From the NCBI GenBank assembly GCA_018064455.1, contig JAGHVH010000010.1, positions 62,001 to 126,000 on the forward strand: a stretch of 64,000 nt of DNA. The letters are read 5' to 3'. Below are positions 34,943 through 47,193 of this stretch, one piece after another. The DNA is from Candidatus Limimonas egerieequi. GTDB lineage: Bacteria; Bacillota; Clostridia; Oscillospirales; Acutalibacteraceae. The notes below the pieces were generated by a model. That model worked only from the letters and a program-made list of their open reading frames with translations, did not search any database and was not told the DNA's origin. Within the stretch, counting starts at the first letter, position 1; every line of letters begins with the position of its first letter. The translations under genes and the position numbers were made by a program.

Positions 34943-36136
34943 ATGTCAGAAAAATCAGAGCTACTATTAAATTTGTCTGTTTTGACGGATTTTCGCAACA
35001 CGATTAACTCTTCTCCAATTTTTGTGAATTCTGAGAAGCATTGTCATCGTTATAACCTAATTTGCACTGTTATGGATCGAATTGATAGCGCGGTTAAAGT
35101 ATTAAATGAATATGGTGAACAGCCAAAATCTGAGGAAAGTTTTATTATGTTCCTTGTTTATGCTTGCATGTTAAAGGATGGAATTTATAAGCTTTACGAA
35201 AATGTGTTTCATAAAAAACCGCCATGTGTAGATTCGAGTAGGTACCTATCAAATGTTTGCAAGTATTCTGAAGCAGTTTTTCAAAATGATGATTGTCCTA
35301 CGGATGATGTGTTGTTTGAATACTTACGTGCAATGGCTTTTGCTCATCCTTATGACACTAATCATCGGAATCGTCGTTCGTTTCTAGATACTGGCGAGAA
35401 TCATTGCTGTCCATGGGTAATTGTGAGCACACCTCCAATTCTAAAGATTAAGAATCCTGTAGGAATACGAATATATTCTAACAAAAAAGAAGATGGAATG
35501 ACGGATGTATATATATCTTTTGATGATTTAAAAGCATACGTAAAAAGTAGATATGACTTACTCGCAAATTTAAATAATTGGGCAATTCTTGCGGTTCAAG
35601 AACAGAATAGTGAATGGATTAAAAGCAAAATCAACCGTAATCTTTCACCAATTGAAATATTAATAGAGATAGATAATATTTTGGAAGAACGATTTGATGA
35701 AAACTATGGTATAAAAACCGCAATCATTGATTTGAATTGTACTTTATCATTGGAAGAAAATAATAGGTCAGTAGAACAATATCGTAATGCGATAGTCTCT
35801 ATTGTTCCAGAACTATGCGATGCCATAGATTGTTTAGATCATGAACAAATTGATAAATTGATTGGTAAAGTTGTATATAGTTGCCCTAAAACAATGCATA
35901 AAATGGGTTATTATCAATTAGAAAAAATTTTTAGTTATTTATATGTAAGAAGTACCGAAATAGACCCTTTGTCTAATGAATCTTGGGGATTAAAACAAGC
36001 ACATGCTTTTTCACAAGGATTTGCTAAAGAGTGGGTAACAATTGATGTAAACACAATGTCATACGATGAAATTAAACTGTTAGTTAGAACAGCGTGCTAT
36101 TTAGAAAATATGAGGCAATCGGGTGAGAAGGAATAA
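34943..36136 (+). CDS. unknown protein in RM operon
   Basis: ORF; YLRAMAFAHPYDTNHRNRRSFLDTGENHCCPWVIV; overlaps downstream gene. Confidence 0.6.
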   Translation: MSEKSELLLNLSVLTDFRNTINSSPIFVNSEKHCHRYNLICTVMDRIDSAVKVLNEYGEQPKSEESFIMFLVYACMLKDGIYKLYENVFHKKPPCVDSSRYLSNVCKYSEAVFQNDDCPTDDVLFEYLRAMAFAHPYDTNHRNRRSFLDTGENHCCPWVIVSTPPILKIKNPVGIRIYSNKKEDGMTDVYISFDDLKAYVKSRYDLLANLNNWAILAVQEQNSEWIKSKINRNLSPIEILIEIDNILEERFDENYGIKTAIIDLNCTLSLEENNRSVEQYRNAIVSIVPELCDAIDCLDHEQIDKLIGKVVYSCPKTMHKMGYYQLEKIFSYLYVRSTEIDPLSNESWGLKQAHAFSQGFAKEWVTIDVNTMSYDEIKLLVRTACYLENMRQSGEKE

Positions 36137-36663
36137 TGCTACTTGACGGATATTGGAAAAAGGATTTGAAATCCATTATTAAGCAATTAGAATTCTGGAG
36201 CAAAAGACCTTTTTTGTTTTCTCAAAGATTTGCTGAACATCAAATCAATAAAGGGGTACTTTGTTCTGCAGTAATTATTAGGAAAATTATTGAAGATGAA
36301 AAAGATGTTAAACCTTTTTTTGATGAATGCAGTGAATCTGAGAAATATTTGAAGACTTTATTTTATGATGTTCCAGTAGTTAAATATAATCATGTGGGTG
36401 ATGGTGATTTATTTATCAATTCAAAAGTAATTATTGAAGATTACGATACAAAAAATGCTGAAAAGGAAACGGTTCATTTATCTATGGTTTGCAACCAACT
36501 CATTCACTCTTATGTATGGAGCTTGATATATTGCTATAATGGTAAGAGAATTTTTGGATTTATGGTTGCTTCTGATAATTTAAAGGAAAAAGAAGCATTA
36601 TTTATAAAAATAGATGATTGGATTAATGTAATTCATTTTGTAATAGATAACGCTATCATTTGA
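36136..36663 (+). CDS. unknown protein in RM operon
   Basis: 175-aa ORF; VCNQLIHSYVWSLIYCYNGKRIFGFMVASD. Confidence 0.6.
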   Translation: MLLDGYWKKDLKSIIKQLEFWSKRPFLFSQRFAEHQINKGVLCSAVIIRKIIEDEKDVKPFFDECSESEKYLKTLFYDVPVVKYNHVGDGDLFINSKVIIEDYDTKNAEKETVHLSMVCNQLIHSYVWSLIYCYNGKRIFGFMVASDNLKEKEALFIKIDDWINVIHFVIDNAII

Positions 36664-36677
36664 AAAGGGGGTTCAAA

Positions 36678-39600
36678 ATGCGTAGCTTTATTTCAGAGGA
36701 CAATATTGAACAGGCGATACTTGATAAGCTTTCAGTTGAACCTTTTAGATATGATATTATCCATTGTGACGCAGATCCCACAAAGCGCGATGTGCTTCCA
36801 GATGGGACTGGACGTGACAATAAAAAACAATGTGTTCTTCCAAAGGTGTTAAAGACATCTCTTGCGCGTATTAACCCAACAATTTCAGAAGATAAAATTG
36901 ATTCTGCCGTAAAGGAACTTTCTCGTGATTTCACTGGTTCTGATATGACGGCTACTAATTATTTACTTTACAATCAAATTCGCAATGGTATAAAGATTAG
37001 TCTTCGTAGAAATGGAAAAGAAGATTTTGATTTTATCAAGCTAGTCGATTTTGAGCACCCTGAAAACAATACTTTTACCGCTGTTTCTCAAATGTGGATA
37101 CAGGGTAAGGTATATTATCGTCGTCCTGATGTACTAATTTTTGTTAATGGTATGCCGATGGTGTTTATTGAGTTGAAAAATAGCACTGTTAAAGTAAAAG
37201 TTGCATACGACGACAATCTTACAAATTACAAGAAGGATATTCCTAATTTATTCGCATTTAATCAAATGTGCGTATTATCTAATGGCATTGAAACAAAAAT
37301 TGGTGCTTTTAATGCTAGTTATGATTACTTTTTTGAATGGTTAAAAGTACATTCTGAAAAAGAAAGTTTAAATCGTGAATACCTTAGGCAAGTTGATATG
37401 GCGAAAAACAGTTCTATCCGTTTGTTCGTTGATGGTCTTCTTGATAAATCACGACTAATTGACTATATAGAAAACTTTATTATGTTCCAAAATCAGTCAA
37501 TTAAAATTCTTGCAAAGAACCACCAGTTTCATGGTGTTAATAACTTAATGAAATCTGTAAACAACCGACAAGAATTAGGTGGCAAATTAGGTGTGTTTTG
37601 GCATACACAAGGTTCTGGAAAATCTTATTCAATGGTTTTTTTTGCACGGAAGGTTAAACGTAAGGTAGAGGGCAATTTTTCATTCCTTATTGTTACTGAC
37701 CGTGAGGACTTAGATGACCAAATCCATAAAAACTTTGTTCGCACGGAAGTTATTGGTCCAAAAGATGAATGTCAGCCAAAGAATGGTGAACAATTACGTC
37801 AGTTTTTGCAGACAAACAAAGGCTTTATATTCACTTTGATACATAAATTCCGCTATAACAAAGGAGAAAAGTACCCAGTTCTTTCTACGCGTGATGATAT
37901 TTTCGTTCTTGTGGATGAAGCACATCGCACACAGTATAAGGATCTTGCGGAAAACATGAGAACGGCGCTTCCAAATGCAAACTATATTGCTTTTACTGGC
38001 ACTCCATTGCTTGGCTCAAAGCGTCTTACAAATCAGTGGTTTGGTAATTATATTTCTGAATATAATTTTGCACAGTCGATTGAGGATGGCTCTACGGTGC
38101 CACTGTTTTATTCTCGTCGCGTACCTGAGGTTGGTCTTGAAAACGATTTTCTTGATGATGATGTTGTTGATATTATCGAGGATGAAAATTTAAATGAAGA
38201 AGAAACTCGACTTCTCGAAAACTCTGCGTCACGAATCCTTGAAGTAATTAAGCGCGAAAATCGTTTGGACAAAATTGCTCAGGATATAGCTCATCATTTT
38301 CCACGTCGTGGTTTTCTTGGAAAAGGACTTGTGGTGTCTGTAGATAAATACACGGCTGTTCGTATGTATGACAAAGTTCAATATTATTGGGCAATTGAAA
38401 AAACTGCTATTATGCAAGAACGCAATGCTGCAAAAACAAAAGCTGAACGTGATAAGTTTACTAATATTTTGAATTATATGAATAGCGTTGATATGGCAGT
38501 TGTTATTTCTGAAGATGCCGATGAGGTTGAAAAATTTCAAAAGCAGGGGCTTGATATTACTACACATCGACAAAAGATGAACTATATTTCTCCTGAAGGC
38601 AAAGATATTGAAGATAGATTTAAAGATCCAAATGATTCGCTTCAACTTGTCTTTGTATGCGCTATGTGGCTGACTGGATTTGATGTTCCAAATCTTTCTA
38701 CACTTTATTTGGATAAACCAATGAAAGGTCACACGTTAATGCAAGCTATTGCTCGTGCCAATCGTGTGTTCCCAGAGAAATCGTGCGGTATTGTTGTTGA
38801 TTACGTAAATGTATTTAAGTATATGCAAAAAGCACTTACGGAATATGCAACGGGCGATGATGGAACTGAGTTCCCAGCAAAGGATATAGACAAATTAATT
38901 GGATATATTGATGCTACAATCGATGAAGCAGATACCTTTCTAAAAGGTATTGGTATTGATATCGGTGAAATTATTGAAGAGTCTTCAACATTAGACCGTC
39001 TTGATGAAATAAGATCTGCATATGATAAGATTGTTGCTCATGAAGAGGATGAGGATAGGTTCAAAGTTATTTTGAATACACTTATAAATCTTTATGATGC
39101 ATCAAAGCCTGAAATATTTGAAAAGAATTGGACTAATGAAAAATTCCCACCACTTATTTACTTGCACGGTCTATTCTATAAGAAGATTGATGACGAAAAA
39201 ATTGCGCGTGCAAGGCTTAAAATGGCGCAGGTGCTTGATACGTCAGTTACTTCTTCTGATGCAGATGATGAAAGTGAGTATGTAATACATCAAGGAAAGG
39301 TTCTTGATCTTTCAAAAATTAATGTTGATGAACTTAGGCAAGAGATTAAGGTTGCAAAGTATAAAGCAATTGAAATTGATGATTTGAAAGATTTTATTGA
39401 AAAAGTTCTTGAGCAAATGATTAATCGTAACTGTACTCGCAAAAAGTTTTCTGAACGATATAAAAATATTATTGATCGATATAATGCTGGTGGTTCAGAG
39501 AATGAAGATTATTATGAGCAACTTGTTAAACTAATTGAAGAGTTGAAAAATGAAGATAAACGTGCGGAAACAGAGGGCTTAACTGAAGAAGAACTTGAAA

Positions 39601-39893
39601 TTTACGATCTTTTAGTTGCTGGAAAGAAACTAACTAGTGAAGAGGAACAAAAAGTAAAACTATCAGCTAAGCATTTGTTTAAAAAACTCTCTGAAAATAA
39701 AAAAGAATTACTTGTTGTTGATTGGTATAAAGATGATCAACCAAGAGCAAAGGTAAAAACGGCAATAGAAACATCGTTAAATGATGATTTGCCAGAAAGT
39801 TATGACAAAGACTTTTTTGCTGTTAAGATTGATCTTTTGATGATGCACTTTATTGATATGGCTGTTCAAGGATATGGTTGGATTGCAGCATAA
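36678..39893 (+). CDS. hsdR: type I restriction enzyme R subunit
   Basis: FIELKNSTVK; FWHTQGSGKSYSMVFF; VDEAHRTQY; GTPLL; MQAIARANRVFP. Confidence 0.95.
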   Translation: MRSFISEDNIEQAILDKLSVEPFRYDIIHCDADPTKRDVLPDGTGRDNKKQCVLPKVLKTSLARINPTISEDKIDSAVKELSRDFTGSDMTATNYLLYNQIRNGIKISLRRNGKEDFDFIKLVDFEHPENNTFTAVSQMWIQGKVYYRRPDVLIFVNGMPMVFIELKNSTVKVKVAYDDNLTNYKKDIPNLFAFNQMCVLSNGIETKIGAFNASYDYFFEWLKVHSEKESLNREYLRQVDMAKNSSIRLFVDGLLDKSRLIDYIENFIMFQNQSIKILAKNHQFHGVNNLMKSVNNRQELGGKLGVFWHTQGSGKSYSMVFFARKVKRKVEGNFSFLIVTDREDLDDQIHKNFVRTEVIGPKDECQPKNGEQLRQFLQTNKGFIFTLIHKFRYNKGEKYPVLSTRDDIFVLVDEAHRTQYKDLAENMRTALPNANYIAFTGTPLLGSKRLTNQWFGNYISEYNFAQSIEDGSTVPLFYSRRVPEVGLENDFLDDDVVDIIEDENLNEEETRLLENSASRILEVIKRENRLDKIAQDIAHHFPRRGFLGKGLVVSVDKYTAVRMYDKVQYYWAIEKTAIMQERNAAKTKAERDKFTNILNYMNSVDMAVVISEDADEVEKFQKQGLDITTHRQKMNYISPEGKDIEDRFKDPNDSLQLVFVCAMWLTGFDVPNLSTLYLDKPMKGHTLMQAIARANRVFPEKSCGIVVDYVNVFKYMQKALTEYATGDDGTEFPAKDIDKLIGYIDATIDEADTFLKGIGIDIGEIIEESSTLDRLDEIRSAYDKIVAHEEDEDRFKVILNTLINLYDASKPEIFEKNWTNEKFPPLIYLHGLFYKKIDDEKIARARLKMAQVLDTSVTSSDADDESEYVIHQGKVLDLSKINVDELRQEIKVAKYKAIEIDDLKDFIEKVLEQMINRNCTRKKFSERYKNIIDRYNAGGSENEDYYEQLVKLIEELKNEDKRAETEGLTEEELEIYDLLVAGKKLTSEEEQKVKLSAKHLFKKLSENKKELLVVDWYKDDQPRAKVKTAIETSLNDDLPESYDKDFFAVKIDLLMMHFIDMAVQGYGWIAA

Positions 39894-39899
39894 AACAAA

Positions 39900-39937
39900 A
39901 GCGCTCGCAGGGGACTCAAATACCTGCGAGCGCTTTG
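39900..39937. terminator. intrinsic terminator
   Basis: GCGCTCGCAGG..CCTGCGAGCGC. Confidence 0.8.
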
Positions 39938-39977
39938 TTATGCTTTACAGAGGAAATGTAAAGCTATAAGCGGTTAA

Positions 39978-41916
<1,939 letters not shown>

Positions 41917-42047
41917 CTTGTGCGCCTCCGTTTGTTTTTTGATTTTTTTATTAACTTATATATTATACAAAAGTTTTGAAAAAAGTAAACTTGTATATTA
42001 TAATTGTGGTGTTATTTATTTCTTTTTTAAATTTTTTGAGGTTTTGT

Positions 42048-43385
42048 ATGTTAGTACGTATTCGTAAGTTCTTGGCATCTGACATATTTCTGATATTGAT
42101 GGCAATAATTGCGGCTGTAATTATCTGTGTGGATCAAATGCTTGGTACACCAGTGTATTACGGTCTGTCTATATATTTTGGATTCTTGTGCTTCTTTGTA
42201 CTTGCATTGTCCGATGACATGCTCTCTATGCTAGGTCCAGCACTTTTGATGTTATCATTTGTTATCCAGTACAAAAACAGCTTTGACGCGTATATGGAGT
42301 ACCTGTGGGGCATACCTGTAGTTGTTATATGTGTCATATTGCATATTGTCTTAGGTCATAAGTCTTTTGTTGGGCTTAAGATTTCTTCATTGGCTCTGTT
42401 TAAGCCTATTTCTTTTACTTCTGTAGCACTGTTTTTGGGCGGTGTTGGAAGTTTATCTTTGACATCGTATTTCTCAACATTATCTGTTGTTTATATGATT
42501 TTGTTGGGACCAGCTGTATTGCTTCTTTATTGGTACTTTAGTAGTAGGTTTGCTAGTTCTGATTCTTTTTCTTTTCTTCGACTTGCAAAGATTATGGTAG
42601 TGGTATCTTGTTTCTTGATATTTGCTATCTTTGAGTACTATGGAGAGCATTGGGCTAAGTTTATTGCTTCTCCTAATGTATTGCCATTCCAGTGGAGAAA
42701 TAATGCATGTACATTGCTTATGATTGCAATGCCGTTTGGATTCTATCTTTCTAAAGAGAAGTCTCTGTGGTATTTCTTGGTGCCTGTAATGACGTGTGTG
42801 GCATTTGTTTTGTCAGGATCACGTGGTGGATTGCTGTTTGGACTTTTGGAATTCTTGATACTTGTTATCTACTACAGTGTGGTTGATAGTAGGCATAGGT
42901 GGGTGTATCTTTCGGTTTTAGGTATAGGTTTAGTTTTAGGTGTAGTTGTACTTATTAAGTATTCATCACTTGTTTCTTATACATTATCAAGGTTCACATC
43001 TTCCAAGGAGAACTTTAGAAGAATTGGTCTTTGGAAACGTTCTGTTTCGGACTTCTTGTCGAATCCTGTGACTGGTAGGGGAATAGGTTACATGGGTAAT
43101 CGTGATTTCCATCCGTCTCAGGTAGGACAACTTTGCTGGTATCACTCATCAATTCCACAGGTAATTGGTAGCATGGGTATCGTTGGTATCTTGGCTTATG
43201 GATATCAACTTGTTTGTAGAGTTAAAGTTTTAAGGGGGCTAGGTTCAGCTGGTGCTTGTGCACTGCTGTCACTTGTTGGACTTGAACTGATGTCACTGGT
43301 AAATCCGGGAATTTTTACACCGGCATATCTCATAATTATCACAGTCGTGATGGCTTGTGCTGAAAGGGCTTCGTCTAATAATTGA
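42048..43385 (+). CDS. O-antigen ligase-like membrane protein
   Basis: multi-TM; VLSGSRGGLLFGLLEFLIL; GRGIGYMGNRDF..CWYHSSIPQVIGSMG. Confidence 0.75.
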   Translation: MLVRIRKFLASDIFLILMAIIAAVIICVDQMLGTPVYYGLSIYFGFLCFFVLALSDDMLSMLGPALLMLSFVIQYKNSFDAYMEYLWGIPVVVICVILHIVLGHKSFVGLKISSLALFKPISFTSVALFLGGVGSLSLTSYFSTLSVVYMILLGPAVLLLYWYFSSRFASSDSFSFLRLAKIMVVVSCFLIFAIFEYYGEHWAKFIASPNVLPFQWRNNACTLLMIAMPFGFYLSKEKSLWYFLVPVMTCVAFVLSGSRGGLLFGLLEFLILVIYYSVVDSRHRWVYLSVLGIGLVLGVVVLIKYSSLVSYTLSRFTSSKENFRRIGLWKRSVSDFLSNPVTGRGIGYMGNRDFHPSQVGQLCWYHSSIPQVIGSMGIVGILAYGYQLVCRVKVLRGLGSAGACALLSLVGLELMSLVNPGIFTPAYLIIITVVMACAERASSNN

Positions 43386-43444
43386 CGAAGCTCTTTTTAT
43401 ATGGTATTATTTTATATGAATTGGTTCATAAAAGAGGTAAAATT

Positions 43445-43972
43445 ATGCCAAAAGTAATTAAAGATTTAGATAAAAAGATAATCGAAGTGGCTACAAAACA
43501 GCTGTTTGAAAAGGGCTATGCCAAGATGACTATGAGGTCGATTTCGGATGAGTGTGGAATAGCTGTTGGTACACTTTACAATTACTATAAATCAAAAGAC
43601 GTTATCGTAGCTGATGTAATGCTTGTTGACTGGAGTGCAATGATTAAATCGGTTTCTAGTTCATGCTTGTCTGCCACATCTATTCATGATGCTTTTAAGT
43701 TTCTCTATGATGGCGTAATATCATTCTCTGATAAATACACACCTGTATGGCACGAGTATGGAAATGAAGTTTCAATTAGGCAGAAGATGCCAGATAAATT
43801 TGACCTTCTTACTTCTCAGCTTGCCGGTATTTTGAATGAGGTCCTTGTCCGTTGTCATGATGAAAAGGACGAGTTCATAAGTGTATTCCTTGCAGAGGTT
43901 ATACTCAATGCTGCAACAAAGCACGGACTTGAATACTCTGATGTATCACGTGTGTTGCATCGTATGTTTTAG
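43445..43972 (+). CDS. TetR/AcrR-family regulator
   Basis: ATKQLFEKGYAKMTMRSISDECGIAVGTLYNYYKSKD. Confidence 0.88.
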   Translation: MPKVIKDLDKKIIEVATKQLFEKGYAKMTMRSISDECGIAVGTLYNYYKSKDVIVADVMLVDWSAMIKSVSSSCLSATSIHDAFKFLYDGVISFSDKYTPVWHEYGNEVSIRQKMPDKFDLLTSQLAGILNEVLVRCHDEKDEFISVFLAEVILNAATKHGLEYSDVSRVLHRMF

Positions 43973-44013
43973 TAGCAAATGTCTTAATATATATTTTTCG
44001 GGGGTATTTTTAA

Positions 44014-44922
44014 ATGAAAGTCGTACTCGCAGGTGCTTTTGGTAAACTTGGCTCTGACATTCTTCGCGCACTTGTAGCAGAAGGTCATGATGTTACTGCT
44101 GCAGACCTTGTTATTCGCGAACTTGAGGGTCTCGATCCAAATGCCTACAAAACAAGACAGATTGATATCACAGATCCAGAAAACATTGCTGGCCTCTGTG
44201 ACGGCGCTGATGTTGTAATTACAACATGCGGACTTACTGGCGCTTCAACAAAGGTAAACAACTATGATATCGATTTCCTTGGCAACTTGAACCTTGTAAA
44301 CGAAGCTAAAAAGGCTAATGTAAACCATTTCGTTTACATCTCAGTAATCAATGCTGACAAGGGTGACGGTATTCCAATGGTTAACTCTAAGTATCTCTTA
44401 GAGGCAGAACTTAAGGCTTCTGGCCTTACATACGTTATCCATCGTCCAACAGGTTACTTCTATGACATCGCACACGTATTCTGGCCAATGATCTTAAAGG
44501 GCGAGATTCAGCTCCTTAAGGGCACACCAAAGAAGGCTAACGTTATCGATACTATGGACTTTGCTAAGTTCATCGTTGAGACAATGTGCGAAGAGAACAA
44601 GATGTACAACGTTGGTGGTACAGAGACATACACATACCAAGAAATTGGTCAGATGTTCTGGGAAGCAGCTGGTAACACAGGTGATGTTCCAATTAAGTAT
44701 GCTCCAGCATGGATGTTCTCAATGCTTGCTATGCTTCCAAAGATTAAGGCACAGGGCAAGTCTGATATTATGAAGTTCTCTAAGTTCACTCTTTCTAACG
44801 ACTGCTATGGTGATCATGAAGTACCTGGTCTCTCATTCAAGCAGTACATTATGGAAAAATCATACGCAAAGCGTATTGAAGATGAACTTGCAGCAAAGGC
44901 AGCTGCAGAAGCTAAAAAGTAA
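44014..44922 (+). CDS. NmrA/SDR-type NAD(P)-binding protein
   Basis: MKVVLAGAFGKLGSDILRALVAEGHDVTAADL. Confidence 0.85.
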   Translation: MKVVLAGAFGKLGSDILRALVAEGHDVTAADLVIRELEGLDPNAYKTRQIDITDPENIAGLCDGADVVITTCGLTGASTKVNNYDIDFLGNLNLVNEAKKANVNHFVYISVINADKGDGIPMVNSKYLLEAELKASGLTYVIHRPTGYFYDIAHVFWPMILKGEIQLLKGTPKKANVIDTMDFAKFIVETMCEENKMYNVGGTETYTYQEIGQMFWEAAGNTGDVPIKYAPAWMFSMLAMLPKIKAQGKSDIMKFSKFTLSNDCYGDHEVPGLSFKQYIMEKSYAKRIEDELAAKAAAEAKK

Positions 44923-44945
44923 TTTTTAATAAGGGAGAATTTAAT

Positions 44946-45833
44946 ATGTATTATTGGGCTTTATTTGCAGCAGCTCTTGTTTTCTGTTGCATAGGTTTTA
45001 AAGAATTCGTATGGTTCATGTCTGTTGGCTACGGACTCTCTGTTTGTGGCATTGGACTTGCAAACCTTGTAATTATTCTTATTCAATTGTTCACAGGTGC
45101 TCCTATCCTTGGTGTTGCACCAATGACTGGTCTTGCTTACTGGGTAACACTTGCACAGTGCGTATTGTTCATTGGTTATGGTATCCGTCTTGGCGGTTTC
45201 CTTCTTATCCGTGAACTTAAGAACGCAGCTTACAAGAAGACTCTTCAGGAAGCATCAGGCGCTGAGCCTCCAATCTTTGTAAAGGCTGTTATGTGGCTTT
45301 TGATGGGCGCTCTTTACCTTGCTCAGACATCAGGTCTTAACTATCGTATCCACAACACATCTGACGCTGTTATCCTTCCAATCGTTGGTCTTGTTATTTC
45401 ACTTATCGGTGTTATCACAGAGGCTACTGCTGACAAGCAGAAGGGTGCACAGAAGAAGGCTGATCCTAACATGGTAGCTACAAAGGGTCTCTACAAGTTT
45501 GTACGTTGCCCTAACTACTTTGGTGAGGTAACTTTCTGGACTGGTACATTTATCTCTGGTATTTCTTCATATCAGGGCGCTGGTCAGTGGATTGTTGCAA
45601 TTATCGGTTACATCGCAATCGTTTACATCATGTTCAACGGTTGTCAGAGACTTGATAAGCGTCAGTCAAAGAGACTCTGTGGTAATCCAGAGTTTGAAAA
45701 GTACGCTACAACAACACCAATCCTTATTCCATTCATTCCTTGGTTCTATCACGTTGATCCAGCAACAATGAAGAAGGAAATTGCTATGGATCACGCTAAG
45801 AAGCTCGCTAAAGAGCAGGAGAAGAAGGCTTAA
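44946..45833 (+). CDS. DUF1295/steroid 5-alpha-reductase-like membrane protein
   Basis: GLYKFVRCPNYFGEVTFWTGTFISG; C-terminal PILIPFIPWF; multi-TM. Confidence 0.75.
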   Translation: MYYWALFAAALVFCCIGFKEFVWFMSVGYGLSVCGIGLANLVIILIQLFTGAPILGVAPMTGLAYWVTLAQCVLFIGYGIRLGGFLLIRELKNAAYKKTLQEASGAEPPIFVKAVMWLLMGALYLAQTSGLNYRIHNTSDAVILPIVGLVISLIGVITEATADKQKGAQKKADPNMVATKGLYKFVRCPNYFGEVTFWTGTFISGISSYQGAGQWIVAIIGYIAIVYIMFNGCQRLDKRQSKRLCGNPEFEKYATTTPILIPFIPWFYHVDPATMKKEIAMDHAKKLAKEQEKKA

Positions 45834-45835
45834 TT

Positions 45836-46486
45836 ATGGATTTTATTAGTTTAGCTCAGCCAACACTTACTGCTGACTATTCTGTACTTATGGCAATAGT
45901 TGACTTTTTGCCAGTACTTTTCTATTTTCTTGCAGCTTGGCTCGTAACAAAGGATTTGTATCCACACGTTGGTAAAACAACTTATGCTTTACTTTCTGCT
46001 GGATGCTACATGGTATTCATTGGTGGTGCGTTTAAGGCGCTTTGGAAGCTCCTTTTCTGCTTCGGCATTAACTATCCAGTGCTTTTCACATCTTTCTTCC
46101 CAATGCAAGGCCCAGGCTTCTGCCTTTACTTTGCAGGCCTTATCATGGCTTTCAAGGGAATCAAGAAAGATGGAGCAGCACTTAACGCTGTTACTGCCAC
46201 AACAATGATCGCTTCAACACCGCTCCTTGCTCTCCAATCAATTGGTAGCATAGGCAGCCTTGTTGCACTCGCTGTTATGGGCTTTAAGAGAAAATCAGCT
46301 ATTGCAGGTATTTACTTTATATTGTCACTTATCTTCTTGCTTGGCATGGTTGGACTTTCAATTGCTATTGATAGTTCACTCGGTTGGGCAAACTGGCTTG
46401 AACAGGGTGTAAACACTGTTGGCCAAGTATTTTTCTTCCTTGGCGCACTCAAGATGCACAAGGTAGGATACAAAGCAGGAGCTTAA
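45836..46486 (+). CDS. hypothetical multi-TM protein
   Basis: 216 aa, ~6 TM, translationally spaced in operon. Confidence 0.6.
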   Translation: MDFISLAQPTLTADYSVLMAIVDFLPVLFYFLAAWLVTKDLYPHVGKTTYALLSAGCYMVFIGGAFKALWKLLFCFGINYPVLFTSFFPMQGPGFCLYFAGLIMAFKGIKKDGAALNAVTATTMIASTPLLALQSIGSIGSLVALAVMGFKRKSAIAGIYFILSLIFLLGMVGLSIAIDSSLGWANWLEQGVNTVGQVFFFLGALKMHKVGYKAGA

Positions 46487-46487
46487 A

Positions 46488-47150
46488 ATGATTGACGTAT
46501 TAGATATTGTTAAAAAGTATTTTGAAGTAACACCTTGCGACGTACCAGATGAATTTGCTTCAATGAAGACTTCAAAGATGAAGACAGCTATTGAGCAGTA
46601 TGATATTGCTGGTCTTGGTAACATGACAATGCAGCATGCATCTGGTATGATGGGCCTTATGAAGATGGAAATGGTTTGTATCACACCACTTGAGCGTGAT
46701 ATGCCACTTTTCTCACTTGATATTATTGATGTACTTGGTAACTACACAGTACTCACTGAGTTCTATGACGTTACGTTAGAGAATAGGGCAGACCTCAATG
46801 AAATATTCCTTGGAATTAAAGATGGCTATTCATCAATTCCTGATGGTACTGCTGAATCCAAGTGGTATGATGATATCAGATGGCCTTCATCTGTTTGCAA
46901 AAAGGGCAAGAAAAAGAAAATCGCAACTCAGTGCGATGACCTTATGAGAGAATATCTTGAATTCTATGTAAGCTACGCTTCCAAGATGGATCTTGTACTT
47001 GATAAAGAGGCAAAGAGATTGGCTTCTGATTCATATGTACAAGGACTTCTTGATAACGGTGGCCCTTCAACAGATGTTTTCGTTGATATGCTCGGCAAGG
47101 AAAAAACAACTGAATATTTCAAAAAGTACATCTTTGGTACTGAGAAATAA
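46488..47150 (+). CDS. hypothetical protein, possibly distant ferredoxin-dependent bilin reductase-like
   Basis: ERDMPLFSLDIIDVLGN; AESKWYDDIRWPSSVC; C-terminal YVQGLLDNGGPSTDVFVDMLGKEKTTEYFKKYIFG. Confidence 0.55.
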   Translation: MIDVLDIVKKYFEVTPCDVPDEFASMKTSKMKTAIEQYDIAGLGNMTMQHASGMMGLMKMEMVCITPLERDMPLFSLDIIDVLGNYTVLTEFYDVTLENRADLNEIFLGIKDGYSSIPDGTAESKWYDDIRWPSSVCKKGKKKKIATQCDDLMREYLEFYVSYASKMDLVLDKEAKRLASDSYVQGLLDNGGPSTDVFVDMLGKEKTTEYFKKYIFGTEK

Positions 47151-47193
47151 AATTAGACCTCCAGCTTTTATTTGCTGGAGGTCTTTGTTTATC

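Noticed and set aside
38229-38732. Minus-strand 167-aa ORF inside hsdR
   Set aside because: Antisense shadow of a well-supported hsdR gene.
41917-42047. CIRCE/HrcA operator upstream of groES
   Set aside because: Looked for TTAGCACTC-N9-GAGTGCTAA in the groES upstream region and did not see it.
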